Shown: piece by piece, positions 23,674-33,384 of the stretch
How the letters are laid out: every line of letters begins with the position of its first letter
Position numbering within the stretch: position 1 is the first letter of the stretch
Position numbers and translations under genes: made by a program
Notes under the pieces: model-generated
Databases searched by the model: none
What the model was told of the DNA's origin: nothing
Seen by the model: the letters and a program-made list of their open reading frames with translations, nothing else
DNA from: Cognatitamlana sp035818475
GTDB lineage: Bacteria > Bacteroidota > Bacteroidia > Flavobacteriales > Flavobacteriaceae
Assembly: GCF_035818475.1 (NCBI RefSeq)
Contig: NZ_JAYMGV010000001.1
Location: 930,001-994,000, forward strand
Length of the DNA: 64,000 nucleotides
Reading direction: 5' to 3'

Positions 23674-25470
23674 ATGAAGCACATTAGAAATTTTTGCATT
23701 ATTGCACATATAGATCACGGTAAAAGCACACTTGCAGACCGTTTATTGGATTATACAGGTTCTGTAACAGCCAGAGAAAAACAGGACCAGTTGCTTGATA
23801 ATATGGACTTGGAACGTGAACGTGGTATTACAATCAAGTCGCACGCCATTCAAATGGATTATGAATATCAGGGTGAAAACTATGTTTTAAACCTTATTGA
23901 CACTCCCGGGCATGTTGATTTTTCATATGAAGTCTCCCGTTCTATTGCCGCTTGTGAAGGGGCCTTATTAATTGTTGATGCGGCACAAAGTATCCAGGCG
24001 CAGACTATTTCTAATTTATATTTAGCTTTAGAAAACGACCTGGAGATCATTCCCGTTTTAAATAAAGTAGATTTACCAAGTGCCAATCCTGAAGAGGTTA
24101 CCGATGATATTGTTGATTTATTGGGTTGTGATCCTGAAGAAGTGATACATGCCAGCGGAAAAACAGGTTTTGGTGTAGATAATATTTTGGCCGCTATTAT
24201 AGATCGTATTCCGGCTCCTCAGGGCGACCCGAATGCACCATTGCAGGCCCTGATATTTGACTCAGTATACAACACTTTTAGAGGTATTGAAACCTACTTT
24301 AGAGTATTTAACGGAGAAATAAAAAAGGGACAACATATTAAGTTTGTTGCTACGGGTAAAGATTATTATGCAGACGAGGTTGGTACTTTAAAACTAACCC
24401 AGGTAGCTAAGCAAAATGTAAAAACAGGTGATGTAGGTTACCTGATCACCGGTATTAAAACGGCTAAAGAAGTAAAGGTTGGTGATACCATCACTGATTT
24501 TGCCAAGCCTACTTCCAATATTGTTGAAGGTTTTGAAGATGTTAAGCCCATGGTTTTTGCGGGTATATATCCTGTAGATACTGAGGATTATGAAGAGCTA
24601 CGTGCCTCTATGGAAAAGCTGCAACTTAACGATGCGTCTTTGGTATTTCAACCGGAAAGTTCTGCGGCATTGGGCTTTGGTTTCCGCTGTGGGTTCTTAG
24701 GGATGCTCCATATGGAAATTATTCAGGAGCGTTTAGAACGCGAGTTTGATATGACTGTGATTACTACAGTTCCCAACGTATCCTATCATGCTTATACCAA
24801 TAAAAACCCGGATGAGATTATTATTGTGAATAACCCATCCGATCTGCCTGAACCCTCTACCTTAAATCGAGTGGAAGAACCTTATATAAAAGCTACTATC
24901 ATTACCAAGTCTGATTTTATAGGAAATGTTATGTCGCTTTGTATTGAAAAAAGAGGTATTATAACCAATCAAACCTATTTAACACCGGTACGTGTTGAAC
25001 TCACTTTTGAAATGCCTTTGGCTGAGATTGTTTTTGATTTTTACGACCGGTTAAAAACGGTTTCTAAAGGGTATGCTTCTTTTGATTATCATCCTATAGG
25101 CATGAAGTCGTCTAAATTGGTGCGTTTGGACATTCTTTTAAATGCACAGCCTGTAGATGCACTTTCTGCTTTAATTCATGCTGATAACGCACAGACTATT
25201 GGGCGCAAAATGTGTGAAAAACTAAGAGAGCTTATTCCACGTCAGCAGTTTGATATACCTATTCAGGCTGCCATAGGTGCTAAAATTGTTTCTCGTGAAA
25301 CCATTAAAGCTTTACGTAAAGATGTTACGGCTAAATGTTATGGTGGTGATATTTCACGTAAGCGTAAACTTCTGGAAAAGCAGAAAAAAGGTAAAAAACG
25401 TATGCGTCAGGTAGGTAACGTTGAAATTCCGCAACAAGCATTTATGGCCGTATTAAAGCTAAATGATTAA
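23674..25470 (+). CDS. lepA: Elongation factor 4 (LepA)
   Basis: Ribosome-bound GTPase that acts on stalled or mis-translocated ribosomes. GTPase motifs are in order: AHIDHGKST (P-loop), RGITI, DTPGHVDF and NKVDLP. The LepA-specific C-terminal domain ends in DISRKRKLLEKQKKGKKRMRQ and VEIPQQAFMAVL. Length 598 is standard. Confidence 0.97.
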   Translation: MKHIRNFCIIAHIDHGKSTLADRLLDYTGSVTAREKQDQLLDNMDLERERGITIKSHAIQMDYEYQGENYVLNLIDTPGHVDFSYEVSRSIAACEGALLIVDAAQSIQAQTISNLYLALENDLEIIPVLNKVDLPSANPEEVTDDIVDLLGCDPEEVIHASGKTGFGVDNILAAIIDRIPAPQGDPNAPLQALIFDSVYNTFRGIETYFRVFNGEIKKGQHIKFVATGKDYYADEVGTLKLTQVAKQNVKTGDVGYLITGIKTAKEVKVGDTITDFAKPTSNIVEGFEDVKPMVFAGIYPVDTEDYEELRASMEKLQLNDASLVFQPESSAALGFGFRCGFLGMLHMEIIQERLEREFDMTVITTVPNVSYHAYTNKNPDEIIIVNNPSDLPEPSTLNRVEEPYIKATIITKSDFIGNVMSLCIEKRGIITNQTYLTPVRVELTFEMPLAEIVFDFYDRLKTVSKGYASFDYHPIGMKSSKLVRLDILLNAQPVDALSALIHADNAQTIGRKMCEKLRELIPRQQFDIPIQAAIGAKIVSRETIKALRKDVTAKCYGGDISRKRKLLEKQKKGKKRMRQVGNVEIPQQAFMAVLKLND

Positions 25471-25590
25471 AAAGAGTAGCTTAACTACGATTTCAATGAA
25501 AATACATTTTCATTTTTTTGTAAGTTGTGAGAAGTTAAACCAGAAAGAGGTATTAGGTGTCTTGAGACTCAAAAAACATACTATTTTTGA

Positions 25591-26256
25591 TTAAATAAAC
25601 CCTTTTTCTTCAGCTAATTTAAGCAGTTTTCTATCGCTTTTACCCACAATGTTAAACGTTTGCTTTAAAACACGTTTTCTTTTTTCCAGAGCAGCTAGAG
25701 ATAACGGTAACACTTCCGGTAACTCGCTCATTCTTGCTCCTCGAGACAGTTCAAACAACATTTTTCTGTCAATGGTATCTATAGAAAACCCATTAGCAAC
25801 CTGTTTGCGCATCAATTGAACTACAGATTTACTATAATACGGTGTGCCTTTAATTACAGACTCTATAGCCTTTACAAGCTCTCTGGGGTTTAAGTCATTT
25901 TTTATTAAAAACCCATCCGGGTTCAGGCTTTTAAAAATGGAATTAACCCTATAATTGTCATTATAGGTTGTGGCTACTATTACTTTGGCATTTGGTAATA
26001 TGTCTTTTATTTTAATCCCTAAATCCTCCCCGGAAATTAATCTTCCATCCTTAGAAGAAGGCAATTGAATATCCAGAAACACAATATCTATTAGCACCTC
26101 TTTTGAGGCCTCTTTAGCTTTTGCATAAGCGGTATCACAATCATTTGCAGTATCAATTTTAAATTTTAAGCCGCGCTTTTTAAAACTTATATGTCTAAGG
26201 GCATTTTCATAAGCATTAACGATCAATGGATGATCTTCTACTAGTAATACGTTCAT
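25591..26256 (-). CDS. Response regulator
   Basis: 221 residues. The receiver domain spans about 1-125, with acidic pocket VEDHP, phospho-acceptor Asp62 in FLDIQLPS, Thr in VATTY and Lys in FLIKND. A C-terminal helical region (about 155-221) includes MSELPEVLPLSLAALEKRKRVLKQTF, resembling a degenerate LuxR/NarL-type HTH. The partner is the histidine kinase gene 3 bases upstream in the same operon. Targets are unknown. Confidence 0.88.
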   Translation of the reverse strand: MNVLLVEDHPLIVNAYENALRHISFKKRGLKFKIDTANDCDTAYAKAKEASKEVLIDIVFLDIQLPSSKDGRLISGEDLGIKIKDILPNAKVIVATTYNDNYRVNSIFKSLNPDGFLIKNDLNPRELVKAIESVIKGTPYYSKSVVQLMRKQVANGFSIDTIDRKMLFELSRGARMSELPEVLPLSLAALEKRKRVLKQTFNIVGKSDRKLLKLAEEKGFI

Positions 26257-26259
26257 ATT

Positions 26260-28311
26260 CTATACACTTTTTAAGTTAGGGATTTTTATATATAATTCTG
26301 TGCCTTTATCAGGGGTTGAAGTAATTTTAAAATGACCTTCCAGCTTTGATACTCTAGATGCTATATTCTTCAAACCAATGCCTTTATAGTTTTTTTGAGC
26401 ATCAAACCCTATGCCATTGTCCTTTATTTTAATCACTAAAACAGGCTTTTTTAATACCGAAAAAGTAATACTCACATTTTGTGCTTGTGCATGCTTCACT
26501 ATGTTTTGTACCGCCTCTTGTATTATACGGTAAATTTCAACCCGAACTCCTTCATTTAAGGTCTCAAAATTTACAGTACTATCTTTTTTAATCCGATACT
26601 TAAAATTAGCTATAACGCTTTGAGATTCTAGATATTGCTCTATAAGGGCTTCAAAATTGGTTCTTGATAATGCGGTTTCTTTTTTAAGTGCATGAGACAC
26701 TTCCCTAACTTCTTTTTCTATGGTTTGTAACTCCTCAATATAGACCTTATATTGTTTCATGGTTTGATCATCACCCCGAACCTCCAAAAATCCCATGCCC
26801 ATTCTGGTACCAAATAACCTGCTCAATACCCCATCATGCAATTCTTCTGCTATTCTATGTCGTTCCTGTAACCGGCCTTCTTCCTGTTTGCTTTGCTGTT
26901 GTAACATGAGTTTATAGATCTCCTGATTGGCTTTTTCCTGTTCACTTGCAAATACAAGGGCTTTGTTTTTGGAACGCTGGGTTTTAATATAATATAACAA
27001 CCCCAGGATCAGCAATAAAATACCGCCAATAGTCGAAATTAAAACGTTCTGGGTACTTAACCGTTGAGTTTCTTTTATATACTGATCCGTCTCAAATTGT
27101 ATTCTGGCATACTTATTCCTATTGATCCGTTCATTATCAATCAAACTGTCGTTCAGCCTAATGTACTCAAATAAATAGGCCTTGCCTTTATTGCCTTCTT
27201 TAAGCTTTGAAAGCATTTTTAATGCTCTTAGGGTTTCCCCGTGCTCTCTGATTTCTTTAGCTTTTTTATATGAACGCTTAGCATAATATAATGCGCGGGC
27301 TTTTTGTTGAGTAGCATAATAATACTCCGCCATGTCATTACCAGATGCTGACAATTCATAAGACAAATTGAGGTATTCAAAAGTTTTATTAGCTCTGGTA
27401 AACAAAGAATCTATTGCTTTATAATTCTCCTTTTTTGCCAAAAACATGGTATAAGCCAAATTATTCAGTATAGCTCCATAAGAAATGGGGTCTTTCTCCT
27501 TTATTGTAGTATCTTCAAGTAACTTATTATATATTTTAAATACCCTATCATAATTTTCAGTTTCCCTGAATAGCTCAGCCAGATTGATCTTAATATATAA
27601 TTCAACAACATGATTTGATAATTTTGTACTAATGTTCAAAGCTTTTTTATAATACTCAAAAGCATTATCATACTCTTTGAGATCAACCAAATTCAAACTT
27701 AAAGAATTATACAAGTAACATAGCATGTCCAAGCTTTCAGGGTCTGTAAATTGATGCAGTAGGTTAATGCCCTGCATAGTAGTAGATTGGCTTCCTATGT
27801 AATCCCGTTCGTCATTTTGTAAATACCCTATATTTAACAATATTTGCGCTCTTTCCAATAAAATGGATCGCGAATCACCTATATATTCCAGGATATCCAA
27901 TGCCTTGTAATAATAGTAATATGAACTATCTTGGTTTATAGATCGGTGGTATGAATTTGCCAAAGATTGATATATAGAAGATTCAGATTTCAGATCTTTT
28001 AGTTTACGGGCACGTTTTAAATTTGAATAATTTAATTCCCTTAAGTCTTTATAATATTGCTCATCATACAAATAGCAATCTGAAAGGTTTATTTCAGATC
28101 TGAGAATCACAGAATCAATTGCTGTTTTATAGGATAATGCACGGGCCTTCTTGGCATATCTTATTCTGGTTTCTATATCAAAATTGGGGTTTCCAGAAAG
28201 CCACCTTAACCCCTGTATACTGTCCAATTGCACTTTAAAATCCCCGGATTGAGCACTTACCTTTAAACCCAAAAACAACAAGATAACAATATAGAAGTGG
28301 TTTCTTATCAT
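26260..28311 (-). CDS. Sensor histidine kinase with TPR sensor region (NarL type)
   Basis: 683 residues. A signal peptide (about 1-20) precedes a periplasmic TPR-like helical region (about 60-390; repeated patterns such as YDNAFEYYKKALNIS and RALYYAKRSYKKAKEI). A single transmembrane helix follows near 425-445 (LISTIGGILLLILGLLYYI), then a coiled coil and a HisKA_3 domain with RHRIAEELHDGVLSRL (phospho-acceptor His492). The ATPase domain at the end has NIVKHAQAQNVS, DNGIGFD and GIGLKNIASRV. TPR sensors with NarL-type kinases are common in Flavobacteriia. It forms a two-gene operon with the response regulator. Signal unknown. Confidence 0.92.
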   Translation of the reverse strand: MIRNHFYIVILLFLGLKVSAQSGDFKVQLDSIQGLRWLSGNPNFDIETRIRYAKKARALSYKTAIDSVILRSEINLSDCYLYDEQYYKDLRELNYSNLKRARKLKDLKSESSIYQSLANSYHRSINQDSSYYYYYKALDILEYIGDSRSILLERAQILLNIGYLQNDERDYIGSQSTTMQGINLLHQFTDPESLDMLCYLYNSLSLNLVDLKEYDNAFEYYKKALNISTKLSNHVVELYIKINLAELFRETENYDRVFKIYNKLLEDTTIKEKDPISYGAILNNLAYTMFLAKKENYKAIDSLFTRANKTFEYLNLSYELSASGNDMAEYYYATQQKARALYYAKRSYKKAKEIREHGETLRALKMLSKLKEGNKGKAYLFEYIRLNDSLIDNERINRNKYARIQFETDQYIKETQRLSTQNVLISTIGGILLLILGLLYYIKTQRSKNKALVFASEQEKANQEIYKLMLQQQSKQEEGRLQERHRIAEELHDGVLSRLFGTRMGMGFLEVRGDDQTMKQYKVYIEELQTIEKEVREVSHALKKETALSRTNFEALIEQYLESQSVIANFKYRIKKDSTVNFETLNEGVRVEIYRIIQEAVQNIVKHAQAQNVSITFSVLKKPVLVIKIKDNGIGFDAQKNYKGIGLKNIASRVSKLEGHFKITSTPDKGTELYIKIPNLKSV

Positions 28312-28340
28312 ATGTAGTAATTCTTCTGTAAGAAAGAATA

Positions 28341-28348
28341 CAAATATA
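28341..28348 (-). promoter_or_regulatory. Probable -7 promoter element for the two-component operon
   Basis: Minus-strand TATATTTG fits TAnnTTTG and lies 30 bases before the kinase ATG. Confidence 0.5.
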
Positions 28349-28690
28349 GAATTTATTCTATTTCATTAATTCTCAATGACATCTCTTGTCTTAATGGAAT
28401 TCTGTTTTAATGTCGCATATATTGAAACGCCTAAGAGCCTCCCTTTTTTTGAATGCTATATGTATTGAATGTACAAAAACCCTAACAGCCCCTACCAGCT
28501 TTTATTTAAAGATTTTATGAATGATTAAGACTAAAACCCCTTTTTTATGCAATTTTATTATTGATATTTTCATGTTATCTTGTTTCTACTTTATTTTCTT
28601 CAAAAAAAGGAATACCCTCAAATTGTTAATAATTATTTTGTATGTTTATAACATAGTATGTTTAACAATTTGTTTAAATACCACAAGTCC
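28349..28690. other. AT-rich divergent intergenic region before the glucan operon
   Basis: No gene seen. The part near the operon has repeated TATGTTTAAC, at 28657-28666 and again at 28701-28710. The spacing of 44 bases is about four helical turns, and each copy is followed by a similar A/T stretch ending in TTTG. These could be sites for a regulator of the glucan genes. Confidence 0.4.
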
Positions 28691-28718
28691 TTGTTAATGC
28701 TATGTTTAACTAATTTTG
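28691..28718 (+). promoter_or_regulatory. Probable promoter of the glucan (glgM-glgC-glgE) operon
   Basis: TTG (28691-28693) as -33 and TAATTTTG (28711-28718) as -7, separated by 17 bases, match the Flavobacterium promoter consensus. The leader to glgM would be about 190 bases. Confidence 0.55.
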
Positions 28719-28745
28719 TTCCGGATCGTTTTTTGCTCAAGTGTA

Positions 28746-28766
28746 AAAATTGTTATTAACAATTTT
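28746..28766. promoter_or_regulatory. 21-base palindrome in the glucan operon leader
   Basis: Arms AAAATTGTTA and TAACAATTTT around a single central T (28756) form a perfect dyad, about 25-45 bases after the predicted transcription start. The position suits a repressor operator. Related half-sites lie near 28623 and 28821. Confidence 0.5.
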
Positions 28767-28913
28767 AAAAAATTTAATATGCTTTTTTACTTGATTTTCA
28801 GCAAAATACCGAACAAATAATTGTATTAATAATTTTTCAAATTAATCTAAAGAAAAGAGCATCGTAAGTATTTGATTTCTTTTTTTTGCATCAATTTTAG
28901 ACATTACACCCAT

Positions 28914-30116
28914 ATGAAAGCACTTTTTTATACCAGAGAATTTCCACCATATGTTTATGGCGGCGCAGGAGTTCATGTTGAATATTTGGCCGGAGAATTA
29001 GCTAAATTAATGGATGTAGATGTAAGATCTTTTGGTGACCAAAACGACACATCTGCCAATCTAACGGTTAAGGGGTTCCCTTTTGAGAATACTATTTTTG
29101 ATGGTGCCGATGATAAGTTAAAATCAGTATTTAAAACCTTAAGCACTTGCCTTCACATGAATGCTGAACCTATAGATGCTGATGTGGTGCATTGTCATAC
29201 CTGGTATGCACATTTTGCCGGTATTGTTGCAAAACTGTGCTATGGGGTTCCCTTGGTTATAACAACGCATTCTTTAGAACCCCTAAGGCCCTGGAAAAGA
29301 GAACAACTAGGCAGAGGTTATGATGCGTCTTCCTGGGTGGAAAAAACAGCTATTGAAATGGCCGATGCTCTTATTGCAGTTTCAGAAGAAACCAAAGAAG
29401 ATGTTTTAAAGCATTTTAACGTAAGTGAAGACAAAGTAAAGGTTATTTACAACGGCATTAATCTTCAGCAATATAATGTAACCTCAGAAACCTCAACATT
29501 AGATAACTATGGGGTAGATAAAACCAAACCTTATGTGCTTTTTGTTGGAAGGATTACCCGTCAAAAGGGAATCATCCATTTAGTAAATGCCATAAAATAT
29601 ATTGACCCGGATACTCAAATTGTACTCTGTGCCGGCGCTCCAGATACGCCGGAGATAGCCAAAGAAATGGAAGACAGCGTTAATGAGGTTAAAAAGACCC
29701 GTAATAATGTAATCTGGATTGATAAGATGGTTACAAAAGAAGAGATCATTCAGCTATATTCACATGCCGATGTATTTTGTTGTCCGTCTATCTACGAACC
29801 CTTTGGAATTATTAATATTGAAGCTATGGCTTGTAATACAGCAGTTGTAGCTAGTGCTGTTGGTGGCATAAAAGAAGTTGTTGTTGATGGAGAAACCGGA
29901 ATTTTAGTACCTCTTGAACAACAACAAGAAGCTCCTTTTGAACCTATAGACCCTGATAAATTTTCCAGGGATTTAGCAGAAGGAGTCAATAAGGTTATCA
30001 ATGATAAAAATTTAAGAGAAACTATGGCTATTAATGGTAGAAAACGTGTTGAAGACTACTTTGACTGGATAGCCATTGCAAAACAAGTTGAGGATTTGTA
30101 TAAATCTTTGATATAG
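28914..30116 (+). CDS. glgM: GT4 glucosyltransferase, GlgM-like (maltose-1-phosphate synthase or glycogen synthase)
   Basis: I chose the ATG at 28914 (400 residues), giving MKALFYTREFPPYVYGGAGV; the frame is open to 28872. The start resembles actinobacterial GlgM (GT4), which uses ADP-glucose and glucose-1-phosphate to make maltose-1-phosphate. It lacks the Lys-x-Gly-Gly-Leu motif of classical GT5 GlgA and is shorter than the usual roughly 480 residues. Other family motifs are VHCHTWYAHFAG, LFVGRITRQKGI, and PSIYEPFGIINIEAMACNTA with the retaining-GT catalytic Glu pair. Being first in an operon with glgC and glgE supports the M1P role. Databases may still name it glgA. Confidence 0.85.
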   Translation: MKALFYTREFPPYVYGGAGVHVEYLAGELAKLMDVDVRSFGDQNDTSANLTVKGFPFENTIFDGADDKLKSVFKTLSTCLHMNAEPIDADVVHCHTWYAHFAGIVAKLCYGVPLVITTHSLEPLRPWKREQLGRGYDASSWVEKTAIEMADALIAVSEETKEDVLKHFNVSEDKVKVIYNGINLQQYNVTSETSTLDNYGVDKTKPYVLFVGRITRQKGIIHLVNAIKYIDPDTQIVLCAGAPDTPEIAKEMEDSVNEVKKTRNNVIWIDKMVTKEEIIQLYSHADVFCCPSIYEPFGIINIEAMACNTAVVASAVGGIKEVVVDGETGILVPLEQQQEAPFEPIDPDKFSRDLAEGVNKVINDKNLRETMAINGRKRVEDYFDWIAIAKQVEDLYKSLI

Positions 30117-30142
30117 AGTTAAACTAATAAAAACCAAAACAT

Positions 30143-31408
30143 ATGATTAATAATAAGGTATTAGCCATAATTTTAGGCGGCGGACAGGGATCAAGATTAT
30201 ACCCATTAACCAAAGACAGGTCTAAACCAGCTGTTCCAATTGCGGGGAAATACAGGTTAGTAGACATTCCTATATCTAATTGTATCAATTCAGATATTAA
30301 AAGAATGTATGTTTTAACACAGTTTAATTCAGCCTCATTAAATCGTCATATAAAAAACACATACCATTTTAGCTTTTTTAGCAGCGCATTTGTTGATGTA
30401 TTAGCAGCAGAGCAAACCCCTCAAAACAAAACATGGTTTCAGGGAACTGCTGATGCCGTACGTCAAAGTATGCATCACTTTTTAAGACATGAGTTTGATT
30501 ATTTCCTGATATTATCAGGAGATCAATTATACCAAATGGATTATGAACAAATGATAAATGCTCATGAAGAAAGCGGTGCTGAAATTTCAATAGCTACCAT
30601 TCCTGTTACGGCAAAAGAGGCTACTGAGTTTGGTATCCTAAAATCTGATGAAGCTAATATTATAACCTCATTCATTGAAAAACCAGATGAAAGCTTACTC
30701 CCTGACTGGTCTTCTGAGGTTAGTGACGACATGAAAGCTCAGGGCAGGAATTACTTAGCTTCCATGGGGATCTATATCTTTAACAGAAGCTTATTAACTG
30801 AGCTTATGGAAAACCCGGATACCAATGACTTTGGAAAGGAAATTATTCCAAATGCCATAGAAAGCCATAAAACCTTAAGTTATCAATATGAAGGGTATTG
30901 GACAGATATTGGAAACATTGATTCTTTCTTTGAAGCCAATATTGGATTAACCGATGATATTCCTCAATTTGATCTGTACGATAAGAAAAAGCGTATCTAT
31001 ACCAGAGCCCGAATGCTTCCAACAACAAAAGTAGCAGGAACTATGCTTGAAAAAGCAGTTATAGCCGAAGGCTGTATTATTAGTGCTGCTAAAATTGAAA
31101 AATCTGTTATTGGAATTCGTTCAAGAATAGGCGATGAAACCACAATAATAAATACCTATATGATGGGTTGTGATTATTACGAAACATTAGCCGAAATAGA
31201 CAGTAAAAGAATCGATATCCTTTTAGGTATAGGTGAACGTTGTTTCATTAAAAATGCCATTATTGATAAAAATTGTAGAATCGGTGATGATGTACGCATA
31301 AACGGAGGTAGCCATTTAGAAAATACAGAAACCGACACGTATTTAGTAAAAGACGGTATTGTAGTTATCAAAAAAGGAGCAGTTATACCAAAAGGAACCG
31401 TAATTTAA
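30143..31408 (+). CDS. glgC: Glucose-1-phosphate adenylyltransferase
   Basis: Makes ADP-glucose from glucose-1-phosphate and ATP. The N-terminal nucleotidyltransferase motif is ILGGGQGSRLYPLTKDRSKP. WFQGTADAVRQS, LSGDQLYQMDYEQ, FIEKPD and YWTDIGNIDSFFEAN follow. The left-handed beta-helix C-terminus includes ISAAKIEKSVIGIRSRIG. Length 421 fits. It lies 26 bases after glgM and 34 before glgE. Confidence 0.96.
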   Translation: MINNKVLAIILGGGQGSRLYPLTKDRSKPAVPIAGKYRLVDIPISNCINSDIKRMYVLTQFNSASLNRHIKNTYHFSFFSSAFVDVLAAEQTPQNKTWFQGTADAVRQSMHHFLRHEFDYFLILSGDQLYQMDYEQMINAHEESGAEISIATIPVTAKEATEFGILKSDEANIITSFIEKPDESLLPDWSSEVSDDMKAQGRNYLASMGIYIFNRSLLTELMENPDTNDFGKEIIPNAIESHKTLSYQYEGYWTDIGNIDSFFEANIGLTDDIPQFDLYDKKKRIYTRARMLPTTKVAGTMLEKAVIAEGCIISAAKIEKSVIGIRSRIGDETTIINTYMMGCDYYETLAEIDSKRIDILLGIGERCFIKNAIIDKNCRIGDDVRINGGSHLENTETDTYLVKDGIVVIKKGAVIPKGTVI

Positions 31409-31442
31409 AAACCATTTTTATTTTCTTTTTATTCCATTAAAA

Positions 31443-33380
31443 ATGCAAGACCAAAAAAGAGTAGTGATAGATTATGTGTCGCCTGTAGTTAATGGTGGCC
31501 AATTTCATATTAAGCGTGTTGTTAATGAAATTGTTCATGTAGATGCACATATTATGGCAGACGGTCATGATGTTCTTGGGGCATCCATAGTATACAAACA
31601 TGAAAAAGATAAAACCTGGCAAGAAACCAGGATGACATTACGCTCCAATGATGAATGGCAGGGAGCTTTCACCGTAGAGAAGCAAGGGTTTTATACATAT
31701 AAAGTTCAGGCTTGGGTAGATTACGCACTTAATTGGCGCTATGGACTAATCAGAAAAATAAATGATGGGCAGCATGTGGTTTCAGAATTACTGGAAGGCG
31801 TTGAATACATTGATGCCATAATAGATAAAGTCAATGAACAGGATAAGCACTATCTGGAAAAGCTCAGGTATATCTTTAAAAATGAAGATGATTATGGAGA
31901 AGCCATTACCGAAGCTTGTACAGATAGATTGTATCAAATATTTTATGCTAACCCTTTAAAGATATTAGCCAATACTACCGACGAATACAAAGTCTATGTA
32001 GACAGAAAAAAAGCAAGATTTAGCACCTGGTATGAATTTTTCCCCAGATCGGCTTCAGAGCAGGAAGGTCTACACGGTACATTTAAAGACTGCGAACGCT
32101 TAATGCCGCGTATAAAAAGTATGGGGTTTGATGTGGTTTATTTACCGCCCATTCACCCTATAGGAGAAGTGAACCGAAAAGGAAAGAATAACACCACCGA
32201 TGCCAAAGACGGTGATGTTGGGTCTACATGGGGTATAGGATCTCAATATGGAGGCCATAAAGATATTCACCCGCAATTAGGGTCACTTGATGATTTTAAA
32301 TCATTAATTCAAAAAGCCAAGGATAACGACCTTGAAATTGCCATGGACTATGCTCTTCAGGCCGCACCAGACCACCCATGGGTAAAAGCACACCCAAAAT
32401 GGTTTAAGTGGCGTCCGGATGGCACCGTGCAATATGCTGAAAACCCACCAAAAAAATATCAGGATATCCTCCCTATTTATTGGGAAAGTGAAGATTATAA
32501 AGCCCTTTGGGAAGAATGCCTGGACATTTTAATGTACTGGATTGATTGCGGAATAAAAATATTCAGAGTCGATAATCCGCATACTAAACCTTTTTATTTC
32601 TGGAACTGGATTATTACCAAAGTTAAGGCAAAACACCCGGATATTATCTTCTTAGCAGAAGCATTTACGGCACCTAAAGTTATGCAACAGCTAGCAAAAC
32701 AAGGGTATACACAATCATACACCTATTTTACATGGCGTGAGAGTAAGCATGAACTTATAGAATATGTTGAGGAGTTAACAAGGTCTGAGCTTAAAGAATA
32801 TATGCAGCCTAATTTCTGGCCTAATACCCCGGATATTAATCCATATCATTTGCAAGGCGCTAATGAATCTAAGCATATTCTACGATACGCTCTGGCAGCG
32901 ACACTGAGTTCCAGCATTGGTATTTACGGGCCTGTGTTTGAGTATATGATTAGCAATCCACTACTTGGAAAAGAAGAATATTTAAATTCTGAAAAGTTTC
33001 AATTTACACATTATGATTGGAACATTACCAACAAACTCATAACAGTCATAGCAAAAGTTAATTATATCAGGCATCACAACCCGGCATTACAACAAACCAA
33101 TAATATAAAATTCTGTTATATTGAAAATGACAATCTAATAGCCTTTTATAAATGGGACAATGACAGAACCAATGAAGTTTTAGTGGTGATTAGTTTAGAT
33201 GCTCACCATTCACAACAGGGTACCGTTCAAATGCCGTTACAGGATATTGGTGTTCCTCACGGCCATAACCTTGAAATGCATGATCTCATTACTGATAGCC
33301 GATATAACTGGAATAATGAATGGTGCTATGTTGAACTACATCCAACCATGCCAATGCATATTTTTAAAATAAACAAATAG
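31443..33380 (+). CDS. glgE: Alpha-1,4-glucan:maltose-1-phosphate maltosyltransferase
   Basis: GH13 subfamily 3 enzyme that transfers maltosyl units from maltose-1-phosphate onto a growing alpha-1,4-glucan. The nucleophile is Asp377 in FRVDNPHTKPF. The acid/base is Glu406 in FLAEAFTAPKVM, 29 residues later, the same spacing as in characterised GlgE. The N-terminal beta-sandwich (about 1-110) and linker to FSTWYEFFPRSAS and DVVYLPPIHPIGEVNRKGKN are typical. Length 645 is slightly below the usual 660-680. It is encoded four bases before the maltokinase gene. Confidence 0.95.
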   Translation: MQDQKRVVIDYVSPVVNGGQFHIKRVVNEIVHVDAHIMADGHDVLGASIVYKHEKDKTWQETRMTLRSNDEWQGAFTVEKQGFYTYKVQAWVDYALNWRYGLIRKINDGQHVVSELLEGVEYIDAIIDKVNEQDKHYLEKLRYIFKNEDDYGEAITEACTDRLYQIFYANPLKILANTTDEYKVYVDRKKARFSTWYEFFPRSASEQEGLHGTFKDCERLMPRIKSMGFDVVYLPPIHPIGEVNRKGKNNTTDAKDGDVGSTWGIGSQYGGHKDIHPQLGSLDDFKSLIQKAKDNDLEIAMDYALQAAPDHPWVKAHPKWFKWRPDGTVQYAENPPKKYQDILPIYWESEDYKALWEECLDILMYWIDCGIKIFRVDNPHTKPFYFWNWIITKVKAKHPDIIFLAEAFTAPKVMQQLAKQGYTQSYTYFTWRESKHELIEYVEELTRSELKEYMQPNFWPNTPDINPYHLQGANESKHILRYALAATLSSSIGIYGPVFEYMISNPLLGKEEYLNSEKFQFTHYDWNITNKLITVIAKVNYIRHHNPALQQTNNIKFCYIENDNLIAFYKWDNDRTNEVLVVISLDAHHSQQGTVQMPLQDIGVPHGHNLEMHDLITDSRYNWNNEWCYVELHPTMPMHIFKINK

Positions 33381-33384
33381 CAAT

